Positions 37,001 to 49,394 of a stretch of 64,000 nt of DNA are shown here, piece after piece; position 1 is the stretch's first letter; every line of letters begins with the position of its first letter. Origin of the DNA: Circinella umbellata. Lineage: Eukaryota; Mucoromycota; Mucoromycetes; Mucorales; Lichtheimiaceae. The stretch spans positions 248,001 through 312,000 of the forward strand of contig JAIWNF010000049.1 in NCBI GenBank assembly GCA_025093555.1, given 5' to 3'. The notes under the pieces were generated by a model. That model was not told the DNA's origin. It did no database searches and saw only the letters and a program-made list of their open reading frames with translations. The translations under genes were made by a program, and so were the position numbers.

Positions 37001-39305
37001 AGCGAGGAGCAAGCTTTTTATACACTTAGCGTCCTTTGTGATGATATGCTACCTGGATACTACAGCACGTCCATGTATGGTGCACTATTAGATCAAATCA
37101 TTTTTGAGCATTTGTTAGAAAGCACAATGCCTGTATTATTTAACCATTTCAAAAAGACGGATATCCAACTATCAGTTGCTTGCTTACCCTGGTTCTTAAG
37201 CCTCTATATCAACTCAATGCCTCTGTTATTTGCTTTCCGTGTCCTTGATTGTTTCTTTATGGATGGTCCCAAAATTTTATTTCAAATTGGGTATGCAGAT
37301 GTAAAAGATTTTGTAGAAAAGTAGGGGAATACACGTATTACAAAACATGTTGCTAATTCAATCTATACATGCGTATATATATATATATATATATCTGTCT
37401 ATGCAACAACAGTTTAGGTATGTTATTACATTATACACTTTTATTATGTGATTGTCATATAGAAAAGAGCTAACAGAAGAAATGATATATGTAAAAAAAA
37501 GCCATTCTCAAGATTAACGGTGATGATTTGATGCGAACATCGGATGATGGGGCTTTTATTAATGTTCTTAAAAAATACTTTAACTCATTACACGAACCAT
37601 TATATCCTGACTCTGAGAATGTGAAAGCACGAACATTAACTGTAAGTGAAAAAAATTTGGATTGAAAGACTCGCAACAAACTAACATTTTCATTTTTTGA
37701 CACACATATAGAAATTCAATGAATTGTTGTTGGTCGCTTATCGTGAGTTCAGCAGTATCACTGACGAAAAGGTTCGAGAACTTCGACAAACCCATCAACT
37801 CAAAGTGGTAGCTGGTATTGAATCATTTGCCAAACGATCCACCGTTCGTAATATCGATGAAACTGCTGGATTTTCAAAAGAAGAAATGGGTATTTTGTAT
37901 GATAAATTTTATAATGTCTTATATTATCGTCAACAAAAAAATCAGCAACAACAGCAACAATCCAAAGGCGATAGAATGGATTATTCCGAATTTGAAAAGT
38001 TCATCGGATCATTGGCAAGTTGGGCCAGATTTTCACGTTCGAATAATAACAGTCATCATCATTCGAATGATCAAGATGAAAGACAATCCAAGGTGGGGAA
38101 AACATTTATGGTTCGCCTATTCAAGAAATTTGATAAAGGTGAACAAGGCAGTGTCAATTTTCAGGTAAGAGCCTCTGAAATAATACGCAATTAAAAGAAA
38201 AAAATAAACAAACTTCAATTAATGGAGTCTATCTGACCAATCTAACATATATACATAGGATGCCATTATTGGTCTTGGTTCAATCCTTAAAGGAAACCAT
38301 AACGATCAAATATCGTTGTTCTTTGAATTACATGATGTGGATAAGGATGATTATTTAAATCGAGATGAATTATTACAATTTTCTGAAACGTTACTATGGG
38401 TATTCCGTGATACAGCTGATGACGATGATGGACAACATTTAGGTGCTGTATCATCGTTCTTACGTAACGCATTTGAGTATTCTGAAGTGAAAGAAGAAGG
38501 GTCAGAAGAAAAATTCCTTTCCCTTGCTTCATTAAGGTAAATTCAAATCTTTCTTCCCGCTCTTCCCGGTTTTGTTCCGCTCGGAATAATCGGGTGTTTC
38601 TTACCGAGATGTTTCCTTTCTTATTTATATTTATACATGACCAAAAAAAAGCGTTCGTTTTTTTTAATACATGATTTTAACTCTTTTTTTGTCATTAGAA
38701 TGCTTGTATTGGCAGATGAAGTGCTCGAAAACTTTTTCGAACATGAATTTTCCGACTCGTTTCAACTGGTTGAAAAGACAATTGAAAAGCAACGTAGTCT
38801 GGGCAGAGAAATCTTCGATAGTCTTTTTGCCACTGGCGTCAAATTTGCAAATAGTCGACCCAAGTTGTCACCTGTTACAGTTTCATCCCCAACTAGCGCT
38901 GCATCCATATCTACATTGTCTTCCTCCCCCCAAGTTACCAAAAACGAACGAAACTCAACGGAACAATCGGGATCATCCACAGCATCAACACTGTCATCAT
39001 TATCATCATCAACGGCCCCCAGCCCCAACAATAATAATAAGACGGAAACTTCGGTCACAACTGAGCATGATGATGGTGATGAGACACAACCTTCCCAACA
39101 ACAGCAAAAAGAAAAAGAACAACCAAAAGAGGAAAAGAAGGAAGAACTCAAAAATAATAATGATAATGATAATGATATAACAATTATACATCAAAATGAC
39201 GATAATGGTGAAGATGACGATGATTCGGATGACGATGAGGGAGGAGATGTATTGGAAGAAGTGGATAGGTTACTCAAAGAATATGGAGACGATGATGACA
39301 ATTAA
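34044..39305 (+). CDS. GRAM-TBC-EF-hand Rab GTPase-activating protein (TBC1D9/Mdr1-like)
   Basis: Sixteen exons give 1,212 aa: 34044-34219, 34353-34471, 34593-34682, 34789-34890, 34973-35181, 35285-35317, 35464-35996, 36147-36391, 36478-36691, 36782-36919, 36994-37290, 37413-37417, 37502-37641, 37712-38164, 38259-38536, 38699-39305. Two GRAM domains (about 165-262 and 325-420) suggest membrane binding. The TBC domain (about 520-765) stimulates GTP hydrolysis by a Rab; its arginine finger is R574 in IEKDLNR and its glutamine finger Q609 in YCQ, so it should be active. An EF-hand calcium loop is at 944-955 ([12 protein letters not shown]). The tail is Ser/Thr-rich, then strongly acidic. Domain order matches human TBC1D9 and yeast Mdr1/Gyp2. 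Exon 12 has only 5 nt. Two acceptors (aaaaag) have weak pyrimidine tracts. The exact Rab is not known. Confidence 0.9.
37413..37417 (+). other. 5-nt micro-exon (TTTAG) in the RabGAP gene
   Basis: It is flanked by caacaacag upstream and gtatgttatt downstream, both good splice sites. With exon 11 ending in GG and exon 13 starting CC ATT CTC, it yields GGT TTA GCC, giving FQIGLAILKING. Without it the frame breaks into an early stop. Confidence 0.8.
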
Positions 39306-39939
39306 GCTTTTTTTTTTTTGACCCACTTCCCCACCCTATAATTTTATCTCAAATTAAATTTAAAGCATATATACATTTATAATTCAGGTCACGTAAAAAA
39401 AATTAGATGAAAAAGAGAGGTGAAATATGGTTGTTAATGTTCTAAATAGTAGTAAGCTCCGGTTATACAATCTTAAATTTTACACTAGGATTCCCCTTTT
39501 CTTCTCTTCTTTTTACTTTTTTTTTTATAGTAACTCTTCCCCCTTCATTTTTTCTAAAGATTTCTTTTTCATCACACCCGTTCCTTTCCCTACCCGTTTA
39601 ATTGGCCTTTTCTCTCCTCTCCCCCTTGGTTTTTTATTATACTTTTTTTTGCCGGGACAATTGCAATATTTTGTGCTTATTTATTTTTTATAAAGTGGCT
39701 GGTATTTTTAGTGTAATATTATTTAAAAAGAGAATAATTATTAATACCTTTCACGCAATACATTATATCGAACAATTATTTATACAGAAAAAAAAAACAT
39801 TACAGATAACAACAGGCTTTGTAGCTCTCCCCTATTAGCCTGTTTTTTTCTTCTGCTTTTTCTCTTTTTTTTTTTCTTTGTTGCATTCCTACTCTCTCCT
39901 GTTTTTCTCTTTCCCTTTTAATATCTTAACTCTTACTAC
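39306..39939. other. Spacer and pyrimidine-rich leader before the Rho GEF gene
   Basis: No gene seen. Long C/T-rich stretches (39500-39670 and 39840-39930) precede the start at 39940, as seen before the other genes here, and probably belong to the promoter and leader. Confidence 0.5.
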
Positions 39940-42900
39940 ATGACATTTTCTCAAACTCCACCATCACCACCAACTCATTATTTTCATAAAGATAAATCAG
40001 AAACATATGACGAAGTAGCAGCACAAAGAAAAACAAGTGCAAGATGGCTAAGTGGAACCAATAATAGTTTATTTCGAGCATTAGGACGTCGTTCAACTAC
40101 TACTACTTCCACGGCAACAGCAACACAAACAGCAATTTCCCAACCACGCCATTCGTTACAACCAAAGACAGCCCCATTAAATAGTATACAAGAAGAACAT
40201 AAAGGACGCTGGGAAAAAGTCATATTTACTGAACAGCTTGAATCGCGAGTCATTGAAAGTAATAATTATAATAAAAAAGCAAGCTCATTAGAAAAAGGAA
40301 CATATATAACCACGCCTGCTACGCGAACAGGTACCTCAAAAAAAGAACAATATTTATTTGCGTTCTTTTTTTTTCTTTTCTTTTCTTCCTTTTTTAATTT
40401 TTTTTTTAAAAAATAATATAGGCAAAGGTCTAGATTCTGGGCAAACTAATTTCAATAGCAACAACACCAACGCCACATCTTTAACCGAGCCACAACAAGG
40501 AGTAACAGCAGGGATGTACGATAATACTATTGTAACGACGACATATTCAGCTTATTTATCTGTTGCTGCTCGTGAACTTCGAAAACGAATTGTCCTGGTC
40601 GACAGAGTTAAAAACGGTATTGAATACAAGAATGTTTTTGATGGACGAGAAGCAGTGGTAAAGAAAGCACCTACAATACGATACTTATAATAAGATGGCG
40701 AAAATTAAAAGCTGAAAATTTATTTTACTATAGGATAAACTTGTTAATATGATCAATGAACCAAAAAATCGAAATACTGCATTGCGATTAGGACGAGCAC
40801 TAGGAGCACAACGTTTTTTTCACGATGTTAATTATGAAAATCGACTTATTGATACGGATACAGAAATATACCAATTTTATGATGACAATGAGTATTACAG
40901 TTCTCATAGCGATACTAGCAGTGCCATTCTTTCAGCAGGCACGATGACAACAGCCAGTAGTAATATAAGTGACTTATCTTCTGTAACCATGTTACGTGAT
41001 GCAGATGCTATTGCTGCTGCGGTTGTTGCTGGTACAACAACCAATGTAAATTTTGTCCGCGATGATGATGATGATATACCCAGAGTAGAGGATGACGACG
41101 ATGAACACGAGCATGCGGTAACAACAGCAACAGGAATCCCATTACCTAATGGTATATTTACTGATTTGACACATTGTTATGTACCAACGTGCATTGGACG
41201 GAAACCTTGTTATAGTTTTGCGTGTCCTAAACGAGAGGTAGTAAATAGAACAAAAATTATGATTATTGACATTATTACTATTGGTATCATATTTTATAGT
41301 ATGGTTAGAGGTTCAGATAAGTGCCGTTAATCATTTTATTTTATTTTTATATTGCTGTGCTTTTATTATGTAGAAATTACGACGGAGACAACGACCGGAT
41401 AGTATCGATCAACGTTTGGCCCGTTCGACAACTCATGCTTATTTACGACAGCAAGAACAACAATTATGGTCAAATGTTGTTCCACAGCATATATCCATGG
41501 CTGTCACACAGAGCGAACGAAAACGACAAGAAACCATTTTTGAATTAGTGTATACAGAAGATGATTTTGTTAAAGATCTTGAATATGTCAATCAAGTAAA
41601 GCATTACACTTTTTTTTATAATATACGTTATTGGGGGAAGGGAAAAAGGAGAAAAGAAAGTAGTTGGGGAGGAAAAAAATAAGTCATATAGTTTATTTTT
41701 TATTTTTTAAATAACCATGAAAATAACAAAAATTGAATATTATAGATGTGGATTCAACCATTGCGTAAAAAAAATATAATACCTGTGGAACGAAAAGAAG
41801 AGTTTATTGAAAAGGTCTTTTGCAACATTATGGCGATTCATGAAGTGAACTTGAGATTTTTATCAGCACTACGTGTACGACAAAAAGAGAATCCGATGGT
41901 TGCACAAATTGGCGATGTAGTACTAGACTTTGTTGTCGAATTAGAACCTTTTCTTTTATATGGTGCTCGACAACATGAAGCAAAATATATAGTTGATACT
42001 GAACGTGTAATGAATTCAAAATTTGCAACATTTGCAGAGGTAAGAGAAACATATTATTTATTTATTATTATTGTGTTAGATTACACACAAAAGCAGTAAG
42101 CTGCATGAAAAAAAAAACCGCTATTACTTTTGTGTTACAAAGCTGAGTGAATTAATTCTATATTTAACTTTCATTTCATTAATTACTTAGCAAACTGAAA
42201 GACATCCATCTTCTTATCGTCTTGAACTGGATGGTTATCTAAGTAAACCTACAGCTCGATTGGGTCGATACACTTTACTTTTGGATAATGTTCTGAAATA
42301 TACACCAGAAGATGAAGATCACCCTGACCGTATCAATATTCCAAAAGCGACAAATATCATAAAACAGTTTTTGACTCGAGTCAATGAAGAGAATGGTAAG
42401 GCGAAAAATCGATTTGATCTGGATCGTATCAGCCAAAAATTACTGTTTAGACACGATAAAATGGTAAGTTTTTTTAATGTTTTATAATATATTATGTAAG
42501 ATAAAGCTTACTTTCCTCATACACACATATCAAAATAGGATTTACATTTATCAGATAAAAATCGCAAATTCATTAAACAAGTTAAATTACGGAAGACAGC
42601 AAGTCCTGATGCATCAGAATACCATTTACTCTTATTTGATCATTACCTTGTTATTACCAAAGTTAAATTTATTAATCGACATGAGCGCTACGTTGTCAAA
42701 AGAAAGGTAAAAAAATGGTATAAATGAAAGAGAAAGTAACAGAAAGATAAAAACGAAAATTTAATAAATAATTCAACATCTTGGTGTTCTTATTAACATT
42801 GTTAATAATAAATGGAAATATATAGCCGATTCCCCTGGAACTACTTGAGGTGACATTGCAAGGTAATTCTACAAAACGCGCTAGTTCAATATTACCACAG

Positions 42901-44600
42901 GCAGCAACTTATCATAACCCAGGCATGATAACCAGACCTTCAGTTGATCTGAATCGTAGTAACACAGTTACTACGCTGAATGATCCATTAGCCCCTACTC
43001 GCGTTGGTTATCCAATTACATTTCATCATTTGGGTCGTCGTGGTACTGGTCCCATTACGTTGTTTGCTTCTGCTTTACCAATATTGAAACCATGGATTGA
43101 ACAAATACAAATTCAGCAAGCACTTAAAAATCAACGTACACCCATTTTTGAACTCGTCCCTGCTATTCAACGACGTCGATTTTTACATGATACAAAAGTC
43201 AACCATCTTGTCACGTTTAGTAAGTAATAAAGAAAAAAAATGATCGCTGCTGACTTATTTGGTCATTGCTTATTCTAAACTCTTGCATTTTTCTTTTTGT
43301 TGTTCTTGTAAAGATAATGGAAAACAATACGTTATTGGTACAGATGTTGGTGTTTTTGTCGGTCATACAGGACCATCAAGTAAACCTCATAAAGTATTAT
43401 CCATTGGCAAAGTATCTCAAGTCCAAGTTTTGGAAGAAGCGCAATTATTATTAGTACTTGCAGATCGAACATTATGGGAATACAGTTTAAATGTTTTGAA
43501 TAATAAGCCAGACCAACAACCTCCAGGCCGTCGAGTACAAGGCCATGTGCCTCATTTTCACGTGGGTACCAGTCTGAACCGCAAACTTGTATGTGTGCCC
43601 CGGGTATCAACATTAAACTCGACTATCACATTGTTTGAACCTTCTCGACCACAAGAATTATTATTAAAAAACAAGAAGTTTTTGGGTAAATTGGTTCGCA
43701 TGCCTGCATCAGATATTCATTTGAAAAAATTTAAGGATTGTTATGTACCATCGGAAGCTTGGGCCGTAGAACTATCAGCAAGTTTAATGTTGATCACATG
43801 TCCACGTGGAATTGTGATGGTTGATTTGCAATCAAGCAAACCACAACGTAAGTTTATTAGTATTATTATTTGATTTATAAAATCTTTGTGTGTGCCGAAA
43901 TTCCTCATAGGTTGTGAGGGTACTTAAAAAGCAAATTCTAACAATTTAAAAATGAACCTATTACAGAAATGCTGAATCCCTCCGATAAATCCTTGAGTTT
44001 TGTGACAGACCGGGAAAATGATCCATCCCGTATAAGCATACGCTCATCGTCGGTTAAACATATTTCAGTATTTAGAACACCACGCGGTGATCATTTAGTT
44101 TGTTATGATGGTAATAAGTTAAAATCATAGTCAAATACTCATGACTGACAAGCTAACGTATTAATATTTTATTTATTTGCTTTTTGTGTAGAATATGCAT
44201 TTTATATTGATAGCAAAGGTAATCGTACGTACAAGAAATTTCGGATAGAGTTTGAAGGTACACCTGAAGCATACGCATTTTCGTACCCGTATGTCATTGC
44301 ATTTGATCCCAATTTTATCGAAGTACATAACGTTATCAATGTAAGTAGTAGTAAAAGTTACAGATTATCATCATTGTTGTCCAATAACAAATTTCTAAAC
44401 GAATGTATCTGTTATAGGGAGAGTTAGAACAAATTATTCGTGGTAGAGATATTCAATGTATAAGTAATGGACATAAGACGGAAAAACCATATATTTTTGG
44501 TGTCATGAGTGATTCTGACGACGCTACTTTCCAATACATTTTTCAACTTCAGCCTGTTTTCGAAGACCCTCTTTTTGATAACACTTCTTCTTTATTATAA
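39940..44600 (+). CDS. Rho guanine-nucleotide exchange factor, DEP-DH-PH-CNH (Rom2/Rgf-like)
   Basis: Twelve exons give 1,163 aa: 39940-40330, 40422-40657, 40734-41237, 41374-41595, 41746-42039, 42191-42463, 42539-42706, 42826-43219, 43314-43847, 43967-44110, 44192-44340, 44418-44600. Regions: low-complexity N-terminus; DEP domain (about 165-240); acidic and Ser-rich linker (about 240-360); DH exchange domain (about 428-620: ELVYTEDDFVKDLEYV through YTLLLDNVLKYTPEDEDHPD); PH domain (about 640-790); citron homology domain (about 815-1140). The same order is found in yeast Rom1/Rom2 and fission yeast Rgf1-3, which load GTP on Rho1 at the plasma membrane to drive cell-wall glucan synthesis and actin polarity. 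The role is therefore well supported by family. The DH core motif LLL-x-x-x-LKYTP is intact. No adjacent partner genes suggest an operon-like link. Confidence 0.92.
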
Positions 44601-45299
44601 CACAACACCCCTTTTTTTCCTTTGCAACCACACATCTATTGCTACTAAATTCATCACAGCACTCCCTTATTGATTTGTTTAATATTACTATCATCATTTT
44701 TTCTTTAATCATCGTGCCATAATTTGTTCTTATTACTATTTACTCTATTAACTCATTATTGTTATTATTATTATTATTATTATTTTCTACTATACTACCG
44801 TACTATCATTATTACTATTATTATTATTTCATATCAAGTTACTCACCTTCTTTTTTTTATTACCTTCTTACTCCTCTTTTCTTTCGCCATTAACTTATTA
44901 CCCTCACATATTTTTTGTTGTAAACATTATTAACCTTAAAAATAACCATCCGGATTGTAGTTTTGCCATTATGCTTCATTTATTTATATTATCTCCAACA
45001 AATAACACCATTTCATGTATACAGTTTATATTCATTATATAGTATAAATGTAGACCACATATCTATTACTTGGATAATTCTTATCAAATATTAATGTGTT
45101 CAAATTCTCACGTAATAGCGAACGAATAAGATTTTAGCGAGCAACATCTCACAATCAAATGACGCAATTTTACTTCCCCTCTATTATTTTTACCCCCATT
45201 ATTCTTTGTTTCTTGTTTTCACTCCTCTTCTTCTTTTTCTTCTTCTTAGATAATCTTTCCATCTACCAGCCGCTATTTCTTTTGACTTTGTATATCTCC
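44601..45299. other. Spacer with ATT repeats and pyrimidine-rich leader
   Basis: No gene seen. ATT/TTA trinucleotide runs around 44755-44830 lie downstream of the Rho GEF gene. A C/T-rich leader (45175-45260) precedes the oxygenase start. An in-frame hydrophobic extension from 45159 is treated as leader rather than protein. Confidence 0.5.
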
Positions 45300-46763
45300 A
45301 TGACAGTAACAATTCCCATTTTGGATTTATCAAAATTCCAACCTGATAATCCAGAAGCTGCTGCCTCGACCCAAGAATTTCTTAATGAACTATATACTGC
45401 AATGCATGAAGTTGGCTTTTTTTATGTCCGAAACCATGGTGTAAAATCTGAAATATTGCAAGCAGGCTTCGAAACAAGCAAGGCTTTCTTCGACTTGCCA
45501 TTGGAAGAAAAGCTCAAAATTGAAAAAATACATTCTCCTCATTTTCGCGGATATACTCAACTTTGTAAGACTTAAAAAAGAAATAATATATTTTTTCTTT
45601 GATCTTTTTTTTTTTCCTTTTCACTAAAGAATATCAAAATATGGATATGATATTGTAGATCAAGAGATTACAGACTATAAAGAAGATAATCGGTAATAGT
45701 AATTATAAAAAAAAAGAGCGCTTGCATGCCAAATCACGCTCGCTAATTCTCACGCTTTTATATATTACCCATCAATTTTTATAGTGAACAAGTAGATATT
45801 GGACGCGAATTCCCTGCTGAGCCTATTACTGATGGCCGTCCTTTATATTCTTCTATGCGTGGACCTAATCTTTGGCCAGAGAACCTACCCGAATTCAAAA
45901 ACCATATTTTGGAATTAATGCAAGCTATGACAGATGTTGGTATCACTATCCTGCGTGCTATGGCTAAAAGTCTAAGAGTCGTTGATGAAGCGGCGTTTAT
46001 GGAAATGTTCAACGATGATTACTGTGCGCGAATGAAATTGACTCGATATCCTGGTATGAAAAATGCAGTTGATAAGCCATTAGATCATGGATTAGGTGTT
46101 GGCCCCCATAAAGTAAATACGTATCTAATTTAAAAGCTCGAATTTTTAATTAATACAAAATCACGACCTAACCTGTATTTATAAATATAGGATTATGGAT
46201 TTTTGGCATTGTTATTACAAGATTCCATTGGTGGTCTTCAAGTCCAAAGTCATGATGGTCAATGGATTGTAAGCCTTATATTATTCAAATGATTGGTCAG
46301 CCAGCTATTATTGTTGTGCTTTACATAAACAAGAGAAGTTAATTATGAATATTAAACAACATTTTAGGATGCAACACCTATACCAGGTACATTTGTTGTC
46401 AACATAGGAGAAACATTGGAACGTTTGACAAATAAGACATTCATTGCCACAACACATCGGGTACTAAATAACCCAGACGACCGAGACCGTTTTTCTATTC
46501 CTGTATTTTTGGCCCCTTCCTTGGATACGCATGTCCCCCAAGCTCTCACACCAGCTACACCAGCTAAACAAGAGACTGGTAAAAATGCCAAAGCAGTTAT
46601 TTCAGATGTCAAAGAAAATCAACTTCTTCAGGATGAAATTTACGGCGTCAATGAGTTAAATGGATTTTTCCGTAGTCACCCCCGTATACGTGATCGCTGG
46701 TATCAATATGATGAAAAATCAAAACTTTGGTCTCGTCGCGAAACTCCCTTGGTATCTGCTTAG
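45300..46763 (+). CDS. 2-oxoglutarate/Fe(II)-dependent oxygenase (isopenicillin-N-synthase-like)
   Basis: Five exons give 366 aa: 45300-45564, 45659-45692 (34 nt), 45785-46112, 46191-46268, 46368-46763. The N-terminal DIOX_N region starts IPILDLSKF and includes GFFYVRNHGV. The double-stranded beta-helix core has the iron ligands H208 and D210 (HKDYG) and H265 (TTHRV), plus R276-x-S278 (RFSIPVF) which binds 2-oxoglutarate. All key residues are present, so the enzyme should be active. The family includes gibberellin oxidases, flavonoid enzymes and many fungal enzymes of unknown substrate; the presence of the R-x-S pair fits 2-oxoglutarate use. The substrate cannot be told from sequence. An open frame extends upstream to 45159 but encodes a pyrimidine-derived Phe/Leu run, so I start at the ATG of MTVTIPILDL. 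Confidence 0.9.
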
Positions 46764-49394
46764 GTTAATAATATTTGACTTTCCTTCTAAGAATGAATTG
46801 CAGAAAAAAGATGTATATTTTTATCATGTAAATGTCATATTAGATTTATTGTTTAATAAAACAGAGAAAAAATACCAAGTAATGTAGATCTACCATAAAA
46901 AAACCCCCGTATAATAGTCTGTAAATCACCGTAATTAATTAAAATACGTAATATAATTATATGAGAATTATATATATGTACATGGGTTGGGCAATACAGT
47001 ACATTGTGCTCAATATGTAGTATAGACGATAAAAAAAACACCAAGATTGAAAATGTGATTTTATTTAATTATACGTAGCAACGTGAATACATAATTGTTT
47101 TCACATTAAACATGCAGATGGCGCTTTGAGTGAAATTTGATTCTACGTATGTATTTAAGTGCGAAAATAGGTGCAGTATATTTACAGCATGTATTAGAAA
47201 ATTAAGGTGAACAACGGCGCATTTCTTTGGCAAACGAGCAAGTTTATGGAATTTCCTTTGAGAACATAATCATATTATAGAACAACATCCATCAATGACA
47301 CAATATGCACTTTCAATTGCTTTTTTCTGCTGTCGCCTAGTTGCCGTTGATACGATTCTAAAACCACAAACTTGAAAAAATATTGTTCAAGGCTGCTATA
47401 TAAAGCATACGCTTGTACGTAAATGCGTTCATTTAATTCTTTTTCATAAAAGGAAATGATTAAAGAAGAAAGAGAATATAACACATAAAAGCAGTAAGAT
47501 ATATAAAAAAAAAAAAGATGAGTTGAAGTAATACCCAAATAACGATTTTTTTTGCTTCTATTAATAATTTAAAAAGAGCGTATAGAAAACTATTTTATAG
47601 GTTATGATTAGCAATAATAAAAATTGATATATCAGTTGCGAATATCCAAGTAACATGAGCTTGGTAAAAGAATAGAACTTTTTTTTTACTTGAATCTCAA
47701 GAGATTAAAAACGTAGATTTCATGGTTACACAATTCATTCCTGTCTTTTGAGCTTATATTATTATATCGTTAACTGTGATCGGTCTTGCACGAAAATGGA
47801 TACGATTATCCACAATATCTTACTATTATCTAAATTAAAATATTCAGGGTACCATTAGATATTGTTATAGCAGTCTCGAATGAAAGTGTAGAAGGAAAAA
47901 TATTCTCCCTCCTATTGATATCGTGGCAACTCTCGGGTGTGAGGGGAAAAAATAATCCAGTACAAAGCTTTCTTTTTTCTTTTTACATTTTACGACATAC
48001 AAAGACTAGACACAAAGCGCCAATCCAAAGTCATGTCAATAACCTTATTAATATACGAACTAGACATGTCTCATAATACGTATGTACTCTATAGAATAAT
48101 TATTACAATACACTAACAACATATACTTATTGACAGCTGGTCCTTTTTGAGTAAAAAAAGTATTAAAGGTGTTCAGTCCAAAGAAAATTTTTTTTCAAGA
48201 ATACTCATAAACCTGATTTGATAATATATATTGTGTGGATGTGGCACAAGATGTCATTAAAATTAAATAGTTCGGGATGTTTTGCAAAATGTAATGAAAC
48301 AAAATGAATTGAAAACTGGTTTTATTCAAATTTTTATTGGTTACTAAATAAAAATAATCAAATGTGGTTGTCTATTTTTTTGTTTGACGTACGTAACACC
48401 AACATTTGTAACTTTGGAAGATGGTCTTGAAAATGAGAAGAGGCTAGGGTGTGTGTAATCACACGCCATCTCGGAATTACGAACCAAAATTCTTGGAATT
48501 CCCACAAAAAATTCGTAATTCTGTGTCGAAATTCACTGTGAATTTACATATCGATTGTTCAACACGACCAACGCCGTTTTTTTTTCTTCTAAAATACTTC
48601 CATTGCACTCCCAGTTCTATAGTTGGGAAACGCACAGATTTAGTTTGAGCAGACAAAGAATAAGATAAAATTATCATCGAACAAGATGCTATTATTGCTT
48701 CTCTGCATAGCAATCTTGGAGATAGCGTTTCAGAAATAAAACCGTTCAATTAAACCGCATACGGCTCATTAAATACGATATCATTAGATCCATCATTTCA
48801 TAATTGGGTTCACACAGCATTGGTTCAGCTCCTTTTCCCGTCTTTTGATACAGTTTTTTCATTTTCATTTTTATAACTCCATCATAAGATAGAAGAATAA
48901 GACATTGCTATCAATATAGTGAACTGTAGAAAGGCTATACTTAAATGCTTCATTTGTAATATCGATGATATTTCAGATATATGGATCGTAAAAAATTACA
49001 ATACACTATTTCGGTTACTAGTTCTCCCAAGAATCACAATTCCGCCAACTCCGTAAATTTCCTGTAAATCAAAAATTACAACTTTGAAGAAAAAGTTTTT
49101 TTTTTCCTTTTTGAGTTTGTGCAAAGGTTGTACATACCTCCTTTGTAGTATTAGTGACAATGTCTCATATATGTACGTGCCGTGCGGAAGTGCTTTAATC
49201 ATACAGTATATATCAACTAGTTGATATAATAAGTTTTATTGGTTTCTTTTTTTTTATTTCTTCCCGACAACTATTAGATCTGATACCAAAAAACAGTATA
49301 AATAAAGGTCAAATTTACAGTTGTAACATATTGTCAGATTTTTGTCTCTTATTATCTCTATTTTTTCTCACACTTTTTTTATCTTTCTATTATT
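46764..49394. other. Spacer between oxygenase and bZIP genes
   Basis: No gene supported. A minus-strand open stretch at 48477-48749 lacks recognisable motifs. A small perfect stem (gaattacga / tcgtaattc) lies around 48474-48525. Confidence 0.5.

Noticed and set aside
45159..45299. In-frame N-terminal extension of the oxygenase
   Set aside because: It is a Phe/Leu/Ile run produced by the C/T-rich leader. The family start at MTVTIPILDL is normal. A membrane anchor cannot be fully excluded.
48451..48749. Overlapping open frames on both strands
   Set aside because: No motif, no splice partners and AT-rich composition like the spacer.
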